Shown here piece by piece: positions 27,959-38,077 of a stretch of 64,000 nucleotides of DNA (the stretch's first letter is position 1; each line of letters begins with the position of its first letter). Under the pieces are notes generated by a model. That model was not told the origin of the DNA. It saw only the letters and a program-made list of their open reading frames with translations, and made no database searches. The position numbers and the translations under genes were made by a program. The stretch covers positions 62,001 through 126,000 of the forward strand of contig JAAFJO010000007.1 of NCBI GenBank assembly GCA_013298145.1. Reading direction: 5' to 3'. The stretch is from Betaproteobacteria bacterium (lineage in GTDB: Bacteria; Pseudomonadota; Gammaproteobacteria; Burkholderiales; Casimicrobiaceae).

Positions 27959-28053
27959 GCGCGGCGCTCTTTAAGCGAACGCTCAGCTGTCGTGCTGCAC
28001 GCCGACCCGCAAGCGCTTACGCGACCATCCGAGGACACTTGCCTGAAATTCAC
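27955..28053 (-). CDS. Short leader reading frame upstream of gtsA
   Basis: 32 codons from GTG 28053, preceded by a strong AAGGAGG four nt upstream. The TGA overlaps the gtsA GTG (GTGA). The peptide is Ser/Arg/Cys-rich and not recognisable. The good ribosome-binding site together with the exact overlap suggests a translated leader that couples ribosomes to gtsA, whose own site is weak. It could equally be chance. Confidence 0.35.
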   Translation of the reverse strand: MNFRQVSSDGRVSACGSACSTTAERSLKERRA

Positions 28054-28728
28054 CAACCCTCCTTATAGGTATCGCGAGCAGGTCGGCATGTATGTTATTT
28101 CAGCGATGCGTGGTCCGACCCCAAGCGACCTAAAGCAGTATCGTTTGTGCGGCGGCGCCTACGCAATTATGAAAGTCACCATCTAGATTCACGATTCCAC
28201 GGCGTTATCGCCAAAGACTGATCAGTGCCGTCCCCCAAAGCTGAGCCAATTCGCGCCCAAGCTGCAGCGCGTTACGCACAACGGGCCTTTACAGGAATCA
28301 GCTAATTTTGGATAACCGGGGCGCTCGACGAAAACGTATGCCTAGCGGGGCAAATCATTTGTATGATTGGGCACCTCGATGCCAACAGCGAGACACCTTA
28401 GCGCACACTGTTTCTCGACGTGGCTAGCGTGTGAATTTTGTTCAAGAAGATCGCACGCGATCGCAGGATGAAGTCGCTCAACGCTCTAAACTCACGGGCG
28501 ACGCAATAGGTTGCCGAGAAGCAGCGTACCCCAACGTCGATAACGAACAGTCGTTAGCGATGCTCCGCCAAATTCGCCGTTACTCGGGGCCTCGACTCGC
28601 GCATTATGTTGAAACATGGGGCTTTCGCGTGTGAAGGGTGTTTCCTTCATTTCGCGCGCGTAGCTTGCCATGAACGCGCCTCTCTCGCTCGAAGCGTCAA
28701 TCCATGGCAAATTCTTCGCAAACCAAAC
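28054..28728. other. Intergenic region between gts operon and ssuF
   Basis: 675 bp without a convincing gene. Short overlapping frames on both strands (around 28431-28710) show no family features and oppose each other. It should hold the gts operon promoter on the minus strand; no confident -35/-10 pair or terminator was found. Confidence 0.4.
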
Positions 28729-28944
28729 TTATAGTTTGGCGATAGACACTTCCGTTGATTTAACCAGCGCGACCACATCGCTGCCAACATCGAGCTTTAG
28801 CTCGTCCACAGATCGTGTCGTGATCACAGAAGTAACGATTCCCCAGGGCGTTTGTACATCGACCTCGGACACGACGTCGCCGCGAACAATTTCTTTCACC
28901 TTTCCCTTGAATTGATTTCGTACGTTGATTGCTTGGATAGACAT
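28729..28944 (-). CDS. ssuF: TOBE/molbindin-like protein SsuF
   Basis: 71-aa single TOBE (Mop) domain: NVRNQFKGKVKEIVRGDVVS and TSVITTRSVDELKLDVGSDV are typical of molybdopterin/oxyanion-binding molbindins. A gene of this size and type ends the ssuEADCBF operon of Pseudomonas putida, where it is needed for sulfonate growth. Here too it is the last gene of the sulfonate cluster, after metY. ATG at 28944 with AAAGGA 6 nt upstream. Function could be oxyanion storage or sensing; inferred. Confidence 0.88.
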   Translation of the reverse strand: MSIQAINVRNQFKGKVKEIVRGDVVSEVDVQTPWGIVTSVITTRSVDELKLDVGSDVVALVKSTEVSIAKL

Positions 28945-28999
28945 TGCATTCCTTTCGAATGTGCAGTTAAAAAAAAGTAACGTTTGGAAGTGTTCGTCG

Positions 29000-30295
<1,296 letters not shown>

Positions 30296-30328
30296 ATTTA
30301 TGTGCTTTCAGATGAGGAAGTTGACCAA

Positions 30329-30594
30329 GGGCGTGTCAACACTATTTTGGCGAGATGCGTTCCGAAAATTCGGCGATGGCTACGCGAAGCGTTGCGAAGA
30401 ACGGGGTGGCTCCCCGTTCAAGCAATGTGACAAAGCAGACGCGCCGCATTTTCGGAACCCTTCGGGGCGCATTCAGGTTTCGCGCCTGGTGTTGTTGCGA
30501 AGTCCTTGTGGTGCTCGCACCACAGCGGCCTTCGCGCCTAACCATGCATCGAAACCTGAACCGCCGCACTCGTCAAAATCGTATTAACACGCCC
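30329..30594. mobile_element. MITE-like inverted-repeat element
   Basis: A 266-bp non-coding element. Its ends are imperfect 25-bp terminal inverted repeats (30329-30353 and 30570-30594; 21 of 25 match, outermost 8 bp GGGCGTGT identical). Inside are nested inverted repeats: 30360-30375 with 30442-30457 (one mismatch), a hairpin 30399-30419, 30472-30482 with 30550-30560 (perfect 11 bp), and GTGGTG/CACCAC at 30508-30523. No transposase frame and no clear target duplication were found. The right end lies 3 bp from the ssuB stop. A structured RNA or a BIME-like repeat are alternatives. Confidence 0.5.
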
Positions 30595-30597
30595 TAG

Positions 30598-31491
30598 CTA
30601 TATCGCCCAGCGCACAGCGTGCACACTTGGAGCTGGCCAACTGGGCGAGGCGCGATCTTCGAGCTCGGTGGCCTGTTTCTGCAAAACACGATCAAGAATT
30701 CGCTTCTCAATTGCAGCGAACGCAGGGTCGCCTTGGCTTCTTGGCCGCTCGAGCGTAATCCGCTCGTCTAGCGCGATGCGACCGTCTTCGATCAGCACCA
30801 CTCGATCGGCGAGCGCAACGGCTTCTTGCACGTCATGCGTAACAAGAAGCGCGGTAAATCCGTCGCGTAGCCAAAGCCCCTCGATGAGTCGGTGCATCTC
30901 GATGCGAGTGAGCGCGTCGAGTGCCCCGAGTGGCTCATCAAGCAACAGGAGTTTTGGGCTGTGGACTAGCGCGCGCGCAAGCGCAACACGCTGCCGTTGC
31001 CCGCCCGACAATTTCGCTGGCCAGTCGATACCACGATCGCCAAGGCCCACGCTCGCAAGGGTTTGCTCAACCCGGGACCTTGCGCTCGGTGGCAGGCCAA
31101 GTGCCACGTTATCGATCACGCGCTTCCAAGGCAAAAGGCGCGAGTCCTGGAACATAATCCGAGTCGAGTCTCGAAGCCCGTCAACGGTGCCACCGTCGAT
31201 TTCGAGGCGGCCGCGGGTAATGTCCTCAAGTCCGGCCGCGAGCCTCAACAATGTGCTCTTCCCGCAGCCGCTACGGCCGACGATCGCAACGAATTCCCCA
31301 GGTTGAATTTCTAGATTTACCCCCTGAAGAACCTTGCGAGCGCCAAAGTTTTTGTCTAGATCGACTATATGAATATTGCTTCCCTTGCCCCGTGAGACTG
31401 GATTAAACTGGACGATTTCCGGGATTCCGGATTCAGATGTTCCAATCAACCCGCGTTGGAAGCGTGCTCGGCTGAAAAATTGAGTTTTCAT
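30598..31491 (-). CDS. ssuB: Sulfonate ABC transporter ATP-binding protein
   Basis: 297-aa ATPase from ATG 31491. Walker [12 protein letters not shown], signature [15 protein letters not shown], Walker [13 protein letters not shown] and H-loop [10 protein letters not shown] are all intact. [19 protein letters not shown] is typical of SsuB/TauB. An N-terminal extension of about 45 residues precedes the ABC domain. The longer frame to 31677 would overlap the haloperoxidase-like gene. The gap from that gene is 13 nt. It energises the SsuC permease and may be shared by the several receptors in the cluster. Confidence 0.93.
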   Translation of the reverse strand: MKTQFFSRARFQRGLIGTSESGIPEIVQFNPVSRGKGSNIHIVDLDKNFGARKVLQGVNLEIQPGEFVAIVGRSGCGKSTLLRLAAGLEDITRGRLEIDGGTVDGLRDSTRIMFQDSRLLPWKRVIDNVALGLPPSARSRVEQTLASVGLGDRGIDWPAKLSGGQRQRVALARALVHSPKLLLLDEPLGALDALTRIEMHRLIEGLWLRDGFTALLVTHDVQEAVALADRVVLIEDGRIALDERITLERPRSQGDPAFAAIEKRILDRVLQKQATELEDRASPSWPAPSVHAVRWAI

Positions 31492-31504
31492 GATTTCGGG
31501 GTAC

Positions 31505-33292
31505 TCAAATAGTGATCTTGGTACCGTCAAATTTTGTGAACGAGAAGCCAGCAAAGCTTTCGCGGAACGTGGCCCGCTCGTCACGTAACAAGCCGATCGC
31601 AATGTCTTCACCGAGTGAGAGCGCGGCAGCGACATCGCTTCGCCAGTGGATTCCAGCCCAACTGCGCCCAGTTCCATAGTTCAGCGCAAGTTTGTTCAGC
31701 TCGCCGCCCACGGTAAGCGGTGTGCCTGCATAGGCAATCGTGCGCGTCGGGTCGTTAGGATCCGCTTGCAATGGGCTTGGGATGACCAAGGACTCATCAA
31801 AAAATGCTTTGAGCAGCGTCGCGCCGACTGCGCCAATAATCGATGCGCCACTCGGGTAAGACGAGTGAATCGGTGCGCCTTCGGGATAAACGTGCGATAG
31901 CAGGTGGCTGCCAAACTTTTCGCGACTACGTGCTAGCGCTGCGGAGCCTAGAACAGACTCGTGCACTGGATAGTCGCGAACGTTTGAGGCGATTCGATGA
32001 TGAATCAAACCAGCGTAGGCCTCCGGGCGAAGCGTACGGTGATAGCGGAACTTCTGAAAGTAAGCGGCTCGGATTGCACGCGGTGTACCTTGTGCGATAA
32101 GCCATTGAAAATACGGCTGAGCAAAGCTACTCGCGCCGCCCGCTTGTGTCTTCGAATTTCGATAGGGATTTGATAGATTCGTTGTCGCGACGTTTGCGGG
32201 AAAGAGTCCACCATAGCTTGGGTTGGGTGGAAACGCTGGCGTTGCAAGTAACTGAGCGGCACTCCATGAGAGCGATGGAGCCAAGTGCGCATACACGGCA
32301 AGATCCCTGCCGGTCGCTATGAAGCGATTTGCCGATTCAAACTGTACGGGACGGGCTGCAGGTTGGCCGTTTTGGACACGCAACCATTCATCGTATTCGG
32401 TCAAAAAGTCGATTGGTTGATAGGCGCGTATTCGTGCGGAAATGAATTGAGTGCTAAACGGCGCATCGCGCAGCAAAAACTGGCTCACCACCGGTCCGTC
32501 AGTCACCCCGGGCGGCGTGACCCAGCGCCCACTTCGACCACTTGTGTCGGCTCGATCTACGTACCAAGCGTTGCCACGAAAGAGCGTTTGTGGCGTGACT
32601 CGGCCCCCAACTTTCGGGCCGTTAAAGTCGGTGACTTTATTTAGCTCATCAACTGCAGCGCGAATCAACGGATGACTTGTGTCGTCTCGATACTCCGAAA
32701 GCGGAACGTCGCGCAACAAGCTTTGCCAATAGAGCTCGATCGCCTCGCTGGCTCGTGCGGTGCTCGCGAGCGCCGGTGCGGGTGGGATCGCGAACTGCGT
32801 GACGTCGGGGCCCACCAAACTTACAGCAAAAGAGCCGATGGGATTCAGGAACTTTCGTGTACCGCCGAGGGGTATTCGCTCGAATGCGTCGGGGTCGCCA
32901 CTATCGTAGGCTGCAGTCAGTACCGAATACGCGTTCAAATCAACTTCGCCTCGCGCATTGTGCGGCAGCCCGCGCGAATCTGACCCGATTCGATTCGGGT
33001 AGCGCTGTTCATCTCCATTGTCTGGGTGCGGGGGAATCGGAATCGCCAGATTGGATCGCGCTGTCGCTGTGCGAATGTCAAACGCACGTTGCCGTAGCGC
33101 CGCATCACTTAACTGCGCAGGTGTTTGCGGCAAGGTTTGAGCGAACGTCTCGCCCGCCGTCGCGAGCCAGGGCAGCGCAGCCGCCCCACCCAACAAACTT
33201 CGTCGGGTTAGGCTCGCTCTGCTTTCCGCTTTCTGCGTGACCGCTGTGGTTCCGGTATCTTCAATGGTTGTAGGGGAGGAGGAGGGTGTCAT
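31505..33292 (-). CDS. Vanadium haloperoxidase-like PAP2-superfamily protein, catalytic His replaced
   Basis: 595-aa exported protein with a Tat signal ([16 protein letters not shown]). The C-terminal half has the vanadium haloperoxidase/PAP2 blocks: [15 protein letters not shown] (Lys and Arg for vanadate oxygens), [20 protein letters not shown], and [12 protein letters not shown] whose His would bind vanadium. In known enzymes the second block reads P-(S/A)-G-H; here the His is Ala (GCA at the codon level), so the acid/base residue is missing. It lies between ssuC and ssuB, inside the transporter genes. A haloperoxidase, phosphatase or sulfate-ester activity is possible; none is proven. Confidence 0.82.
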   Translation of the reverse strand: MTPSSSPTTIEDTGTTAVTQKAESRASLTRRSLLGGAAALPWLATAGETFAQTLPQTPAQLSDAALRQRAFDIRTATARSNLAIPIPPHPDNGDEQRYPNRIGSDSRGLPHNARGEVDLNAYSVLTAAYDSGDPDAFERIPLGGTRKFLNPIGSFAVSLVGPDVTQFAIPPAPALASTARASEAIELYWQSLLRDVPLSEYRDDTSHPLIRAAVDELNKVTDFNGPKVGGRVTPQTLFRGNAWYVDRADTSGRSGRWVTPPGVTDGPVVSQFLLRDAPFSTQFISARIRAYQPIDFLTEYDEWLRVQNGQPAARPVQFESANRFIATGRDLAVYAHLAPSLSWSAAQLLATPAFPPNPSYGGLFPANVATTNLSNPYRNSKTQAGGASSFAQPYFQWLIAQGTPRAIRAAYFQKFRYHRTLRPEAYAGLIHHRIASNVRDYPVHESVLGSAALARSREKFGSHLLSHVYPEGAPIHSSYPSGASIIGAVGATLLKAFFDESLVIPSPLQADPNDPTRTIAYAGTPLTVGGELNKLALNYGTGRSWAGIHWRSDVAAALSLGEDIAIGLLRDERATFRESFAGFSFTKFDGTKITI

Positions 33293-33316
33293 TTCTACTA
33301 GCCTTTAGTAATTTGG

Positions 33317-34225
33317 TTAGGTTGAAGCCTTGATTGACTGGTAGCCGGGATGCCATCGAAGCCACCATCGCTCGAGGCCACGCGCCAACACGTCGGCAAG
33401 TTTTCCGAGCAGTGCGTAGAGAAGAATTCCGACGAGCACGATATCGGTCTGGAGAAATTCGCGTGCGTTCATCGTGAGATAACCGATACCAGCTTGCGCT
33501 GATATCGTTTCGGCAACGATCAAAATCACCCACATCAATCCGAGTGAGAACCGCAAGCCAACAAGAATCGACGAAAGTGCACCCGGCAGGATGATTTGGC
33601 GGTAGAGCTGCCAACGACTCAAGCCATACGTTCGACCCATCTCGATAAGGCCAGTGTCGACGTTGCGAATACCGTGAAATGTGTTCAGATAAATTGGAAA
33701 GAAGACGCTCACACTGATTAGGAACAGTTTCGCGCCCTCGTCGATACCGAACCACAGAATTACCAGTGGAATCAACGCGAGCGCAGGGATGTTGCGCAGC
33801 ATCTGAAACGTTGAATCGAGCAGTGTCTCGGCGATGCGGAGCGATCCGGTGAGTAATCCAAGGATGAGTCCTAAGCTACCTCCAATTGCGAGGCCAGCGA
33901 GTGCCCGTGCGGCGCTGACCTTTACATGCGTCCAAAGCTCTCCCGACGCGGAAAGCGTCCACGCTGCCTTCACCACATCGACCGGCGCGGGAAGCACTCG
34001 CGTGGAGAGCCACCCGAGCGACGAGGCAAGTTGCCACACAACGAGAAGGCCGATTGGTACGAGCCACGGTAATAACGCAGAAAACAGCCTTCCCGCGCTC
34101 ACTTTCAGCGCTGCCAGTACCGCTACAGCGCTAAAGGCTCTTGCTTTTTGGCGCGGCTGCCAAAGGCCAGCAGCCGCCACGTCTGGTACAGGTGTAACGC
34201 TCACTTCATGCAACTGAGTGCTCAC
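33317..34225 (-). CDS. ssuC: Sulfonate ABC transporter permease
   Basis: 302-aa inner-membrane permease of the SsuC/TauC type with six predicted membrane segments. The coupling loop is LIEMGRTYGLSRWQLYRQII, and LGWLSTRVLPAPVDVV is the usual N-terminal periplasmic segment. GTG at 34225 has AAGGA 8 nt upstream. It is the only permease for this uptake class in the window, so it must serve all the SsuA-type receptors nearby. Confidence 0.93.
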   Translation of the reverse strand: MSTQLHEVSVTPVPDVAAAGLWQPRQKARAFSAVAVLAALKVSAGRLFSALLPWLVPIGLLVVWQLASSLGWLSTRVLPAPVDVVKAAWTLSASGELWTHVKVSAARALAGLAIGGSLGLILGLLTGSLRIAETLLDSTFQMLRNIPALALIPLVILWFGIDEGAKLFLISVSVFFPIYLNTFHGIRNVDTGLIEMGRTYGLSRWQLYRQIILPGALSSILVGLRFSLGLMWVILIVAETISAQAGIGYLTMNAREFLQTDIVLVGILLYALLGKLADVLARGLERWWLRWHPGYQSIKAST

Positions 34226-34249
34226 GATGAATCCTTCGCTTCGCTTAAC

Positions 34250-35221
34250 TTAAATGGAGAGATTCGCCGGAGCTGCATCGGCAACGCTGATGCGTTTGGG
34301 GATAAGCTTCAGCTCAAAAAACGTGTCGGCAATTTCTTGCTGTTCGGCGATGATTGAGCGGTTGATCGGGATTACGCCGTAGCCGCCACGATTCACAGCG
34401 AGATCAAGGATTGAACGCTCAAGTCCCAACACACGCGCGAGCTCATCTGCGGCCGGAGCGCGATTCGCTGCTGCCCACGCTTCAACCGAGGTCACTTCTT
34501 CAAGGGCGATCCGGAGAAGGTCGTCGTTTTTTGCCTGGTATTGCTTGGACGTAAAGTAATACCCTCGATTGTTTACAACCCCGCGAGCATCAGCGAGCAC
34601 TCTCGCCTCAATTTGCCGTTCGGCGGCTGCGAGGAAGGGGTCCCAAATAACCCACGCATCGATCGATCCGCGTTCGAAGGCAGCTCGGGCGTCGGTCGGT
34701 GGCAGAAACAACAGATTGACATCCCCATACGAAAGCCCGTGTTTGGGAAGTAGCTTGGCGAGGAAGTACTGAACGTTCGAGCCACGATTTAGCGCAACCT
34801 TCTTTCCCTTCAGTTCGGCGACGCTGCGAATTGGCGACCCCTTCGGTACGATCACCGCCTCTTGCTGTGGCCGTGCGACTGTCGCGCCGTAGTAGACGAG
34901 CGGTGCGCCAGCGGCTTGCGCGAAGATTGGCGGCGCTTCGCCAACATCTCCGAAATCGATTGAACCAACGTTGAGCGCCTCAAGCTGCGGAGGGCCTGAC
35001 AGAAACTCGATCCACTTCACGCTAACGCCGAGGGGTGTGAGGCGCTTTTCCAGTGTGCCTCTGCTTTTCAGAATGCTGAGAAAGCCCTTTTGATGCCCTA
35101 TTCGAAACTCTCTCGACTGTGTTTGCGCAGTTCCAAAGGGCATGCTGGCCGCCAATGCACCAACGCTGATTGTCTTTAGCAGCGTGCGGCGCGTCACTAG
35201 CTGTTTGATGGTTGTGGTCAT
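34250..35221 (-). CDS. ssuA: Aliphatic sulfonate-binding protein, copy 3
   Basis: 323-aa receptor with a Tat-like signal (VTRRTLLKTISVGALAA). Family text includes FRIGHQKGFLSILKSRGTLE, VKWIEFLSGPPQLEALNVGS, FGDVGEAPPIFAQAAGAPLVY and DARAAFERGSIDAWVIWDPF, all SsuA hallmarks. It is the receptor gene closest to ssuC and ssuB and likely the main partner. The two further paralogues at 39.1-41.1 kb have the same blocks. Confidence 0.92.
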   Translation of the reverse strand: MTTTIKQLVTRRTLLKTISVGALAASMPFGTAQTQSREFRIGHQKGFLSILKSRGTLEKRLTPLGVSVKWIEFLSGPPQLEALNVGSIDFGDVGEAPPIFAQAAGAPLVYYGATVARPQQEAVIVPKGSPIRSVAELKGKKVALNRGSNVQYFLAKLLPKHGLSYGDVNLLFLPPTDARAAFERGSIDAWVIWDPFLAAAERQIEARVLADARGVVNNRGYYFTSKQYQAKNDDLLRIALEEVTSVEAWAAANRAPAADELARVLGLERSILDLAVNRGGYGVIPINRSIIAEQQEIADTFFELKLIPKRISVADAAPANLSI

Positions 35222-35373
35222 AAGTATTTCTTTCTAAAAGTGGACTCACGTCGAGCACTGCGCCTGTCGTAACTGTTCGGCGCTTACAGGGTGTTAGGAC
35301 GTCGAGCCAGACGGATATGTCTAGTGGTGACTTAGCGGCATAAGCACGTTCATTCTGAGTTTGTGAACAACAT

Positions 35374-35745
35374 CTACCGCGACGAAAGTGCAGACGCGGG
35401 TTCGACAATCTCTAGCGTGTTGCCCACTGGATCCAATGTGTAGAAACGTGTGTGCCCACCGAAGTCGCCGAACTGGTTGATCGGGTAACCCGCTTCCTGT
35501 AAGCGGTCTCGAACTTCGCCGAGATCGTCCACGCGAAGGGCGACATGCACCGCGCTTGGTGGCGCAGCGACTTCATCGGTAGCGATAAAGTCGAGACGTT
35601 GATTACCTAACCCGTATCGAAGCGAGCCTTGAGCCGAGGCGGCGATTTCAGTGAGCCCTAGTAGCGCACCGTAGAACGTTCGAACCTTCTCGACGTAGAG
35701 CCGATGAAATTGCAGCTGAACATGATCGATGGAAAGTGTGCCCAT
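35374..35745 (-). CDS. VOC (glyoxalase/dioxygenase fold) family protein
   Basis: 123-aa single-module vicinal-oxygen-chelate protein. IDHVQLQF at the start and TRFYTLDPVGNTLEIVEP at the end match metal-binding edges of the fold (His and Glu). It starts 8 nt after the ssuD stop, so it is co-transcribed. A role in processing the aldehyde or other product of sulfonate cleavage is possible, but the sequence does not show it. Confidence 0.85.
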   Translation of the reverse strand: MGTLSIDHVQLQFHRLYVEKVRTFYGALLGLTEIAASAQGSLRYGLGNQRLDFIATDEVAAPPSAVHVALRVDDLGEVRDRLQEAGYPINQFGDFGGHTRFYTLDPVGNTLEIVEPASALSSR

Positions 35746-35753
35746 GCTTATGC

Positions 35754-36929
35754 CTAACTTTGTGATGCGCGTGGCAAATAACTGTTGGCGACAACCTCGC
35801 CGAAGGGTCCGTTTAGCTTCTTGCCAGGAAGAGCGGGCTGTACGTTGTTGCGCAGACTTGCGGGCAACAGTGGGAATACGAGCTCAGCAAAGCGGTAAGC
35901 CTCTTCAAGGTGCGGGTAGCCAGAAAGCACGAAAGTATCCAAACCGATCGCTGCATACTCTTCAATGCGCTTTGCAACTTGCTCCGGACTACCAACAAGC
36001 GCAGTGCCCGCGCCGCCTCGTACCAGTCCGACGCCCGCCCAAAGATTTGGACTGATTTCAAGGTCTGCACGCGTGCGCTTCGCGCCACCCGCGTGTAGCG
36101 CAGCCATACGACGCTGTCCTTCGGAATCCATCTTTGCAAACGCCGCCTGAGCGCGAATCACCGTTTCGTCGTCGAGCTTGCTAATCAGTTCATCGGCAGC
36201 TTGCCAAGCCGCTTCTTCAGTTTCACGAACAATGACGTGAAGACGAATTCCGAATTTCAATGAACGTCCGAGTTTGGCTGCACGCGCTCTCACATCTGCA
36301 ACCTTCTTTGCAACCTCCGCAGGCGGCTCACCCCACGTTAAGTACACATCGACCTGCTCTGCCGCTAAATCGTGTGCCGCTTCGGAAGAGCCTCCAAAAT
36401 ACACGGGCGGATACGGCGATTGAGTGGGGGGATATAGAAGCTTCGCGCCCTTGACTGAGAGATGTTTCCCGTCGTAACTGAAAGCATCCCCCGCGTGACT
36501 GCGAGCAATGACCTCGCGCCAAATACGAATGAACTCCGCAGACTGCTCGTATCGTTCAGCATGATCAAGGAAAACGCCATCGCCTTCCATCTCGCCACGA
36601 TCACCACCCGTTACGAGATTAATGAGCAGCCGTCCGCCTGATAGGCGATCAAATGTCGCAGCCATTCTTGCTGCGAGCGAAGGCTGGTGAAGGCCAGGTC
36701 GTACCGCTACGAGAAACTTGAGTTTCTTTGTGGCTGCAATCAGTGATGAGGCAACAATCCAGGGGTCTTCGCAGGATCTTCCGGTGGGAATCAAGACCCC
36801 TTCATAGCCCAACTGATCCGCCGCCTGCGCAATCTGTTGCAAATAGTCGTAGTTCACTTCGCGTGCGCCCTCGGCTGTGCCGAGGTAGCGACTATCACCG
36901 TGAGTGGGCAGAAACCAAAGTATGCTCAT
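35754..36929 (-). CDS. ssuD: FMNH2-dependent alkanesulfonate monooxygenase
   Basis: 391-aa luciferase-like monooxygenase. It splits alkanesulfonates to aldehyde and sulfite with FMNH2 and O2. [68 protein letters not shown] and [20 protein letters not shown] match SsuD nearly block by block. Start ATG has GAGG about 10 nt upstream. FMNH2 would come from SsuE at the head of the operon. Confidence 0.96.
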   Translation of the reverse strand: MSILWFLPTHGDSRYLGTAEGAREVNYDYLQQIAQAADQLGYEGVLIPTGRSCEDPWIVASSLIAATKKLKFLVAVRPGLHQPSLAARMAATFDRLSGGRLLINLVTGGDRGEMEGDGVFLDHAERYEQSAEFIRIWREVIARSHAGDAFSYDGKHLSVKGAKLLYPPTQSPYPPVYFGGSSEAAHDLAAEQVDVYLTWGEPPAEVAKKVADVRARAAKLGRSLKFGIRLHVIVRETEEAAWQAADELISKLDDETVIRAQAAFAKMDSEGQRRMAALHAGGAKRTRADLEISPNLWAGVGLVRGGAGTALVGSPEQVAKRIEEYAAIGLDTFVLSGYPHLEEAYRFAELVFPLLPASLRNNVQPALPGKKLNGPFGEVVANSYLPRASQS

Positions 36930-36954
36930 GATTAAGTACCTCTATCTCTTCGTA

Positions 36955-38067
36955 TCAATAAGTTAGTGCGGCTTCGGCGAGCAAGCGCGTTGCGCGGTCG
37001 CTTTCGAGAAGTTTCTTGGCGCGCCGTAGGGGTTCGCGATCAATCCAGTCATCGACATTGAAGTCACGCTCTAAAAATCCGTGTTCAAGCAAGAAGTGCT
37101 TGCGCACTTTCAATGCATCAATTAGCTCGGTGTCTAAGCTGGGTAATAGGTTGTCGATGACGCTCGCATCAAACGCTTGGCGTGTCCACTCGACCGTGCT
37201 CGATACTTCATTAGCGATGATCTCGAACGCTTCTTCGCGATGTGTACGCGCCCAATACGCAGCGCGTAGCACTTGCGCGAGATAGGTCGCAACAAGCGTC
37301 GGATGTTCGCGCGCGAGCGAGCCGCTCACAGTTAGCACGTTAGGCGTTCCGTTATTGATCGCGACACTGCGCGTCGAATGCCTTCTGATGTCGAAGACGA
37401 CGTGCGCGTCGAGAAACGCCTCGAGCGCAGGCCCGCCTGCCCCGTATTGGTAAATCGCGTCGACGTCGCCACGAATCAACGCGAATGCTTCAGCGGCACC
37501 TGCACGCGCAGACTCACGCGCACCGAACAACGGACCGTCCTGCGAAACGCCCTTGTCGTGGATAAAGGGTTCGTTGACGGGCAGCTCGACTAACTCAACG
37601 TCCGCGAGAGATAGTCCAACCGTTGCAAGCGATTGCTCGTAACCTTGAAGCGCAGATGCTCGCCAAAAATCGATCTTTTCGCCCGTTCTTTTGGGGATCG
37701 CGAGCCGTTTACCGCGAAGATCGACTAGCAACCGAATGCCGCTTGAGCCCAGACTAAGAATGGACTGGTACTGCGGAAGCCAAGTTAAACCAATCACCAC
37801 CGTATCAGCACCCGCCGAGCGAGACCAGATTGGCGGTGCGTTACCGCCTTGGCGAAACGAATTACGCTGCGAATGATCGAAATGCGACTGGCGTACATCG
37901 CGTGAGGCGCTTGATCTAAGCGAGCGCACTTCAATTCCTAAATCGGCGAATGCCTCGTTTAGCCATCCCTTCGCAATTGCGATACTGGTGGCAGTGGGTA
38001 CTGGGCAGCGCGTATACCAAAGCTCCGAGGGCCGTGCAGAATCATCAAACTTGAGTCGTTGAGACAT
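36955..38067 (-). CDS. DszB-like sulfinate desulfinase homologue
   Basis: 370-aa protein of the periplasmic-binding-protein fold, but without a signal peptide, so cytoplasmic. It resembles 2'-hydroxybiphenyl-2-sulfinate desulfinase DszB: LWYTRCPVPTA aligns with the DszB CPVP segment around nucleophile Cys27 (here Cys21), and SHFDHSQRNSFRQGGNAPP aligns with the His60...Arg70 region (here His62 and Arg72, same 10-residue spacing). It would release sulfite from an organic sulfinate. ATG at 38067 has GAGGAG 6 nt upstream. The neighbours are ssuD and receptors. An ABC-receptor role is an alternative, but lack of export and the kept triad argue for an enzyme. Confidence 0.75.
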   Translation of the reverse strand: MSQRLKFDDSARPSELWYTRCPVPTATSIAIAKGWLNEAFADLGIEVRSLRSSASRDVRQSHFDHSQRNSFRQGGNAPPIWSRSAGADTVVIGLTWLPQYQSILSLGSSGIRLLVDLRGKRLAIPKRTGEKIDFWRASALQGYEQSLATVGLSLADVELVELPVNEPFIHDKGVSQDGPLFGARESARAGAAEAFALIRGDVDAIYQYGAGGPALEAFLDAHVVFDIRRHSTRSVAINNGTPNVLTVSGSLAREHPTLVATYLAQVLRAAYWARTHREEAFEIIANEVSSTVEWTRQAFDASVIDNLLPSLDTELIDALKVRKHFLLEHGFLERDFNVDDWIDREPLRRAKKLLESDRATRLLAEAALTY

Positions 38068-38077
38068 GAATGCTCCT

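Noticed and set aside
30296..30597. SAM or other riboswitch in front of metY
   Set aside because: The region is highly structured, but symmetry with terminal inverted repeats explains it better, and no known riboswitch core was recognised.
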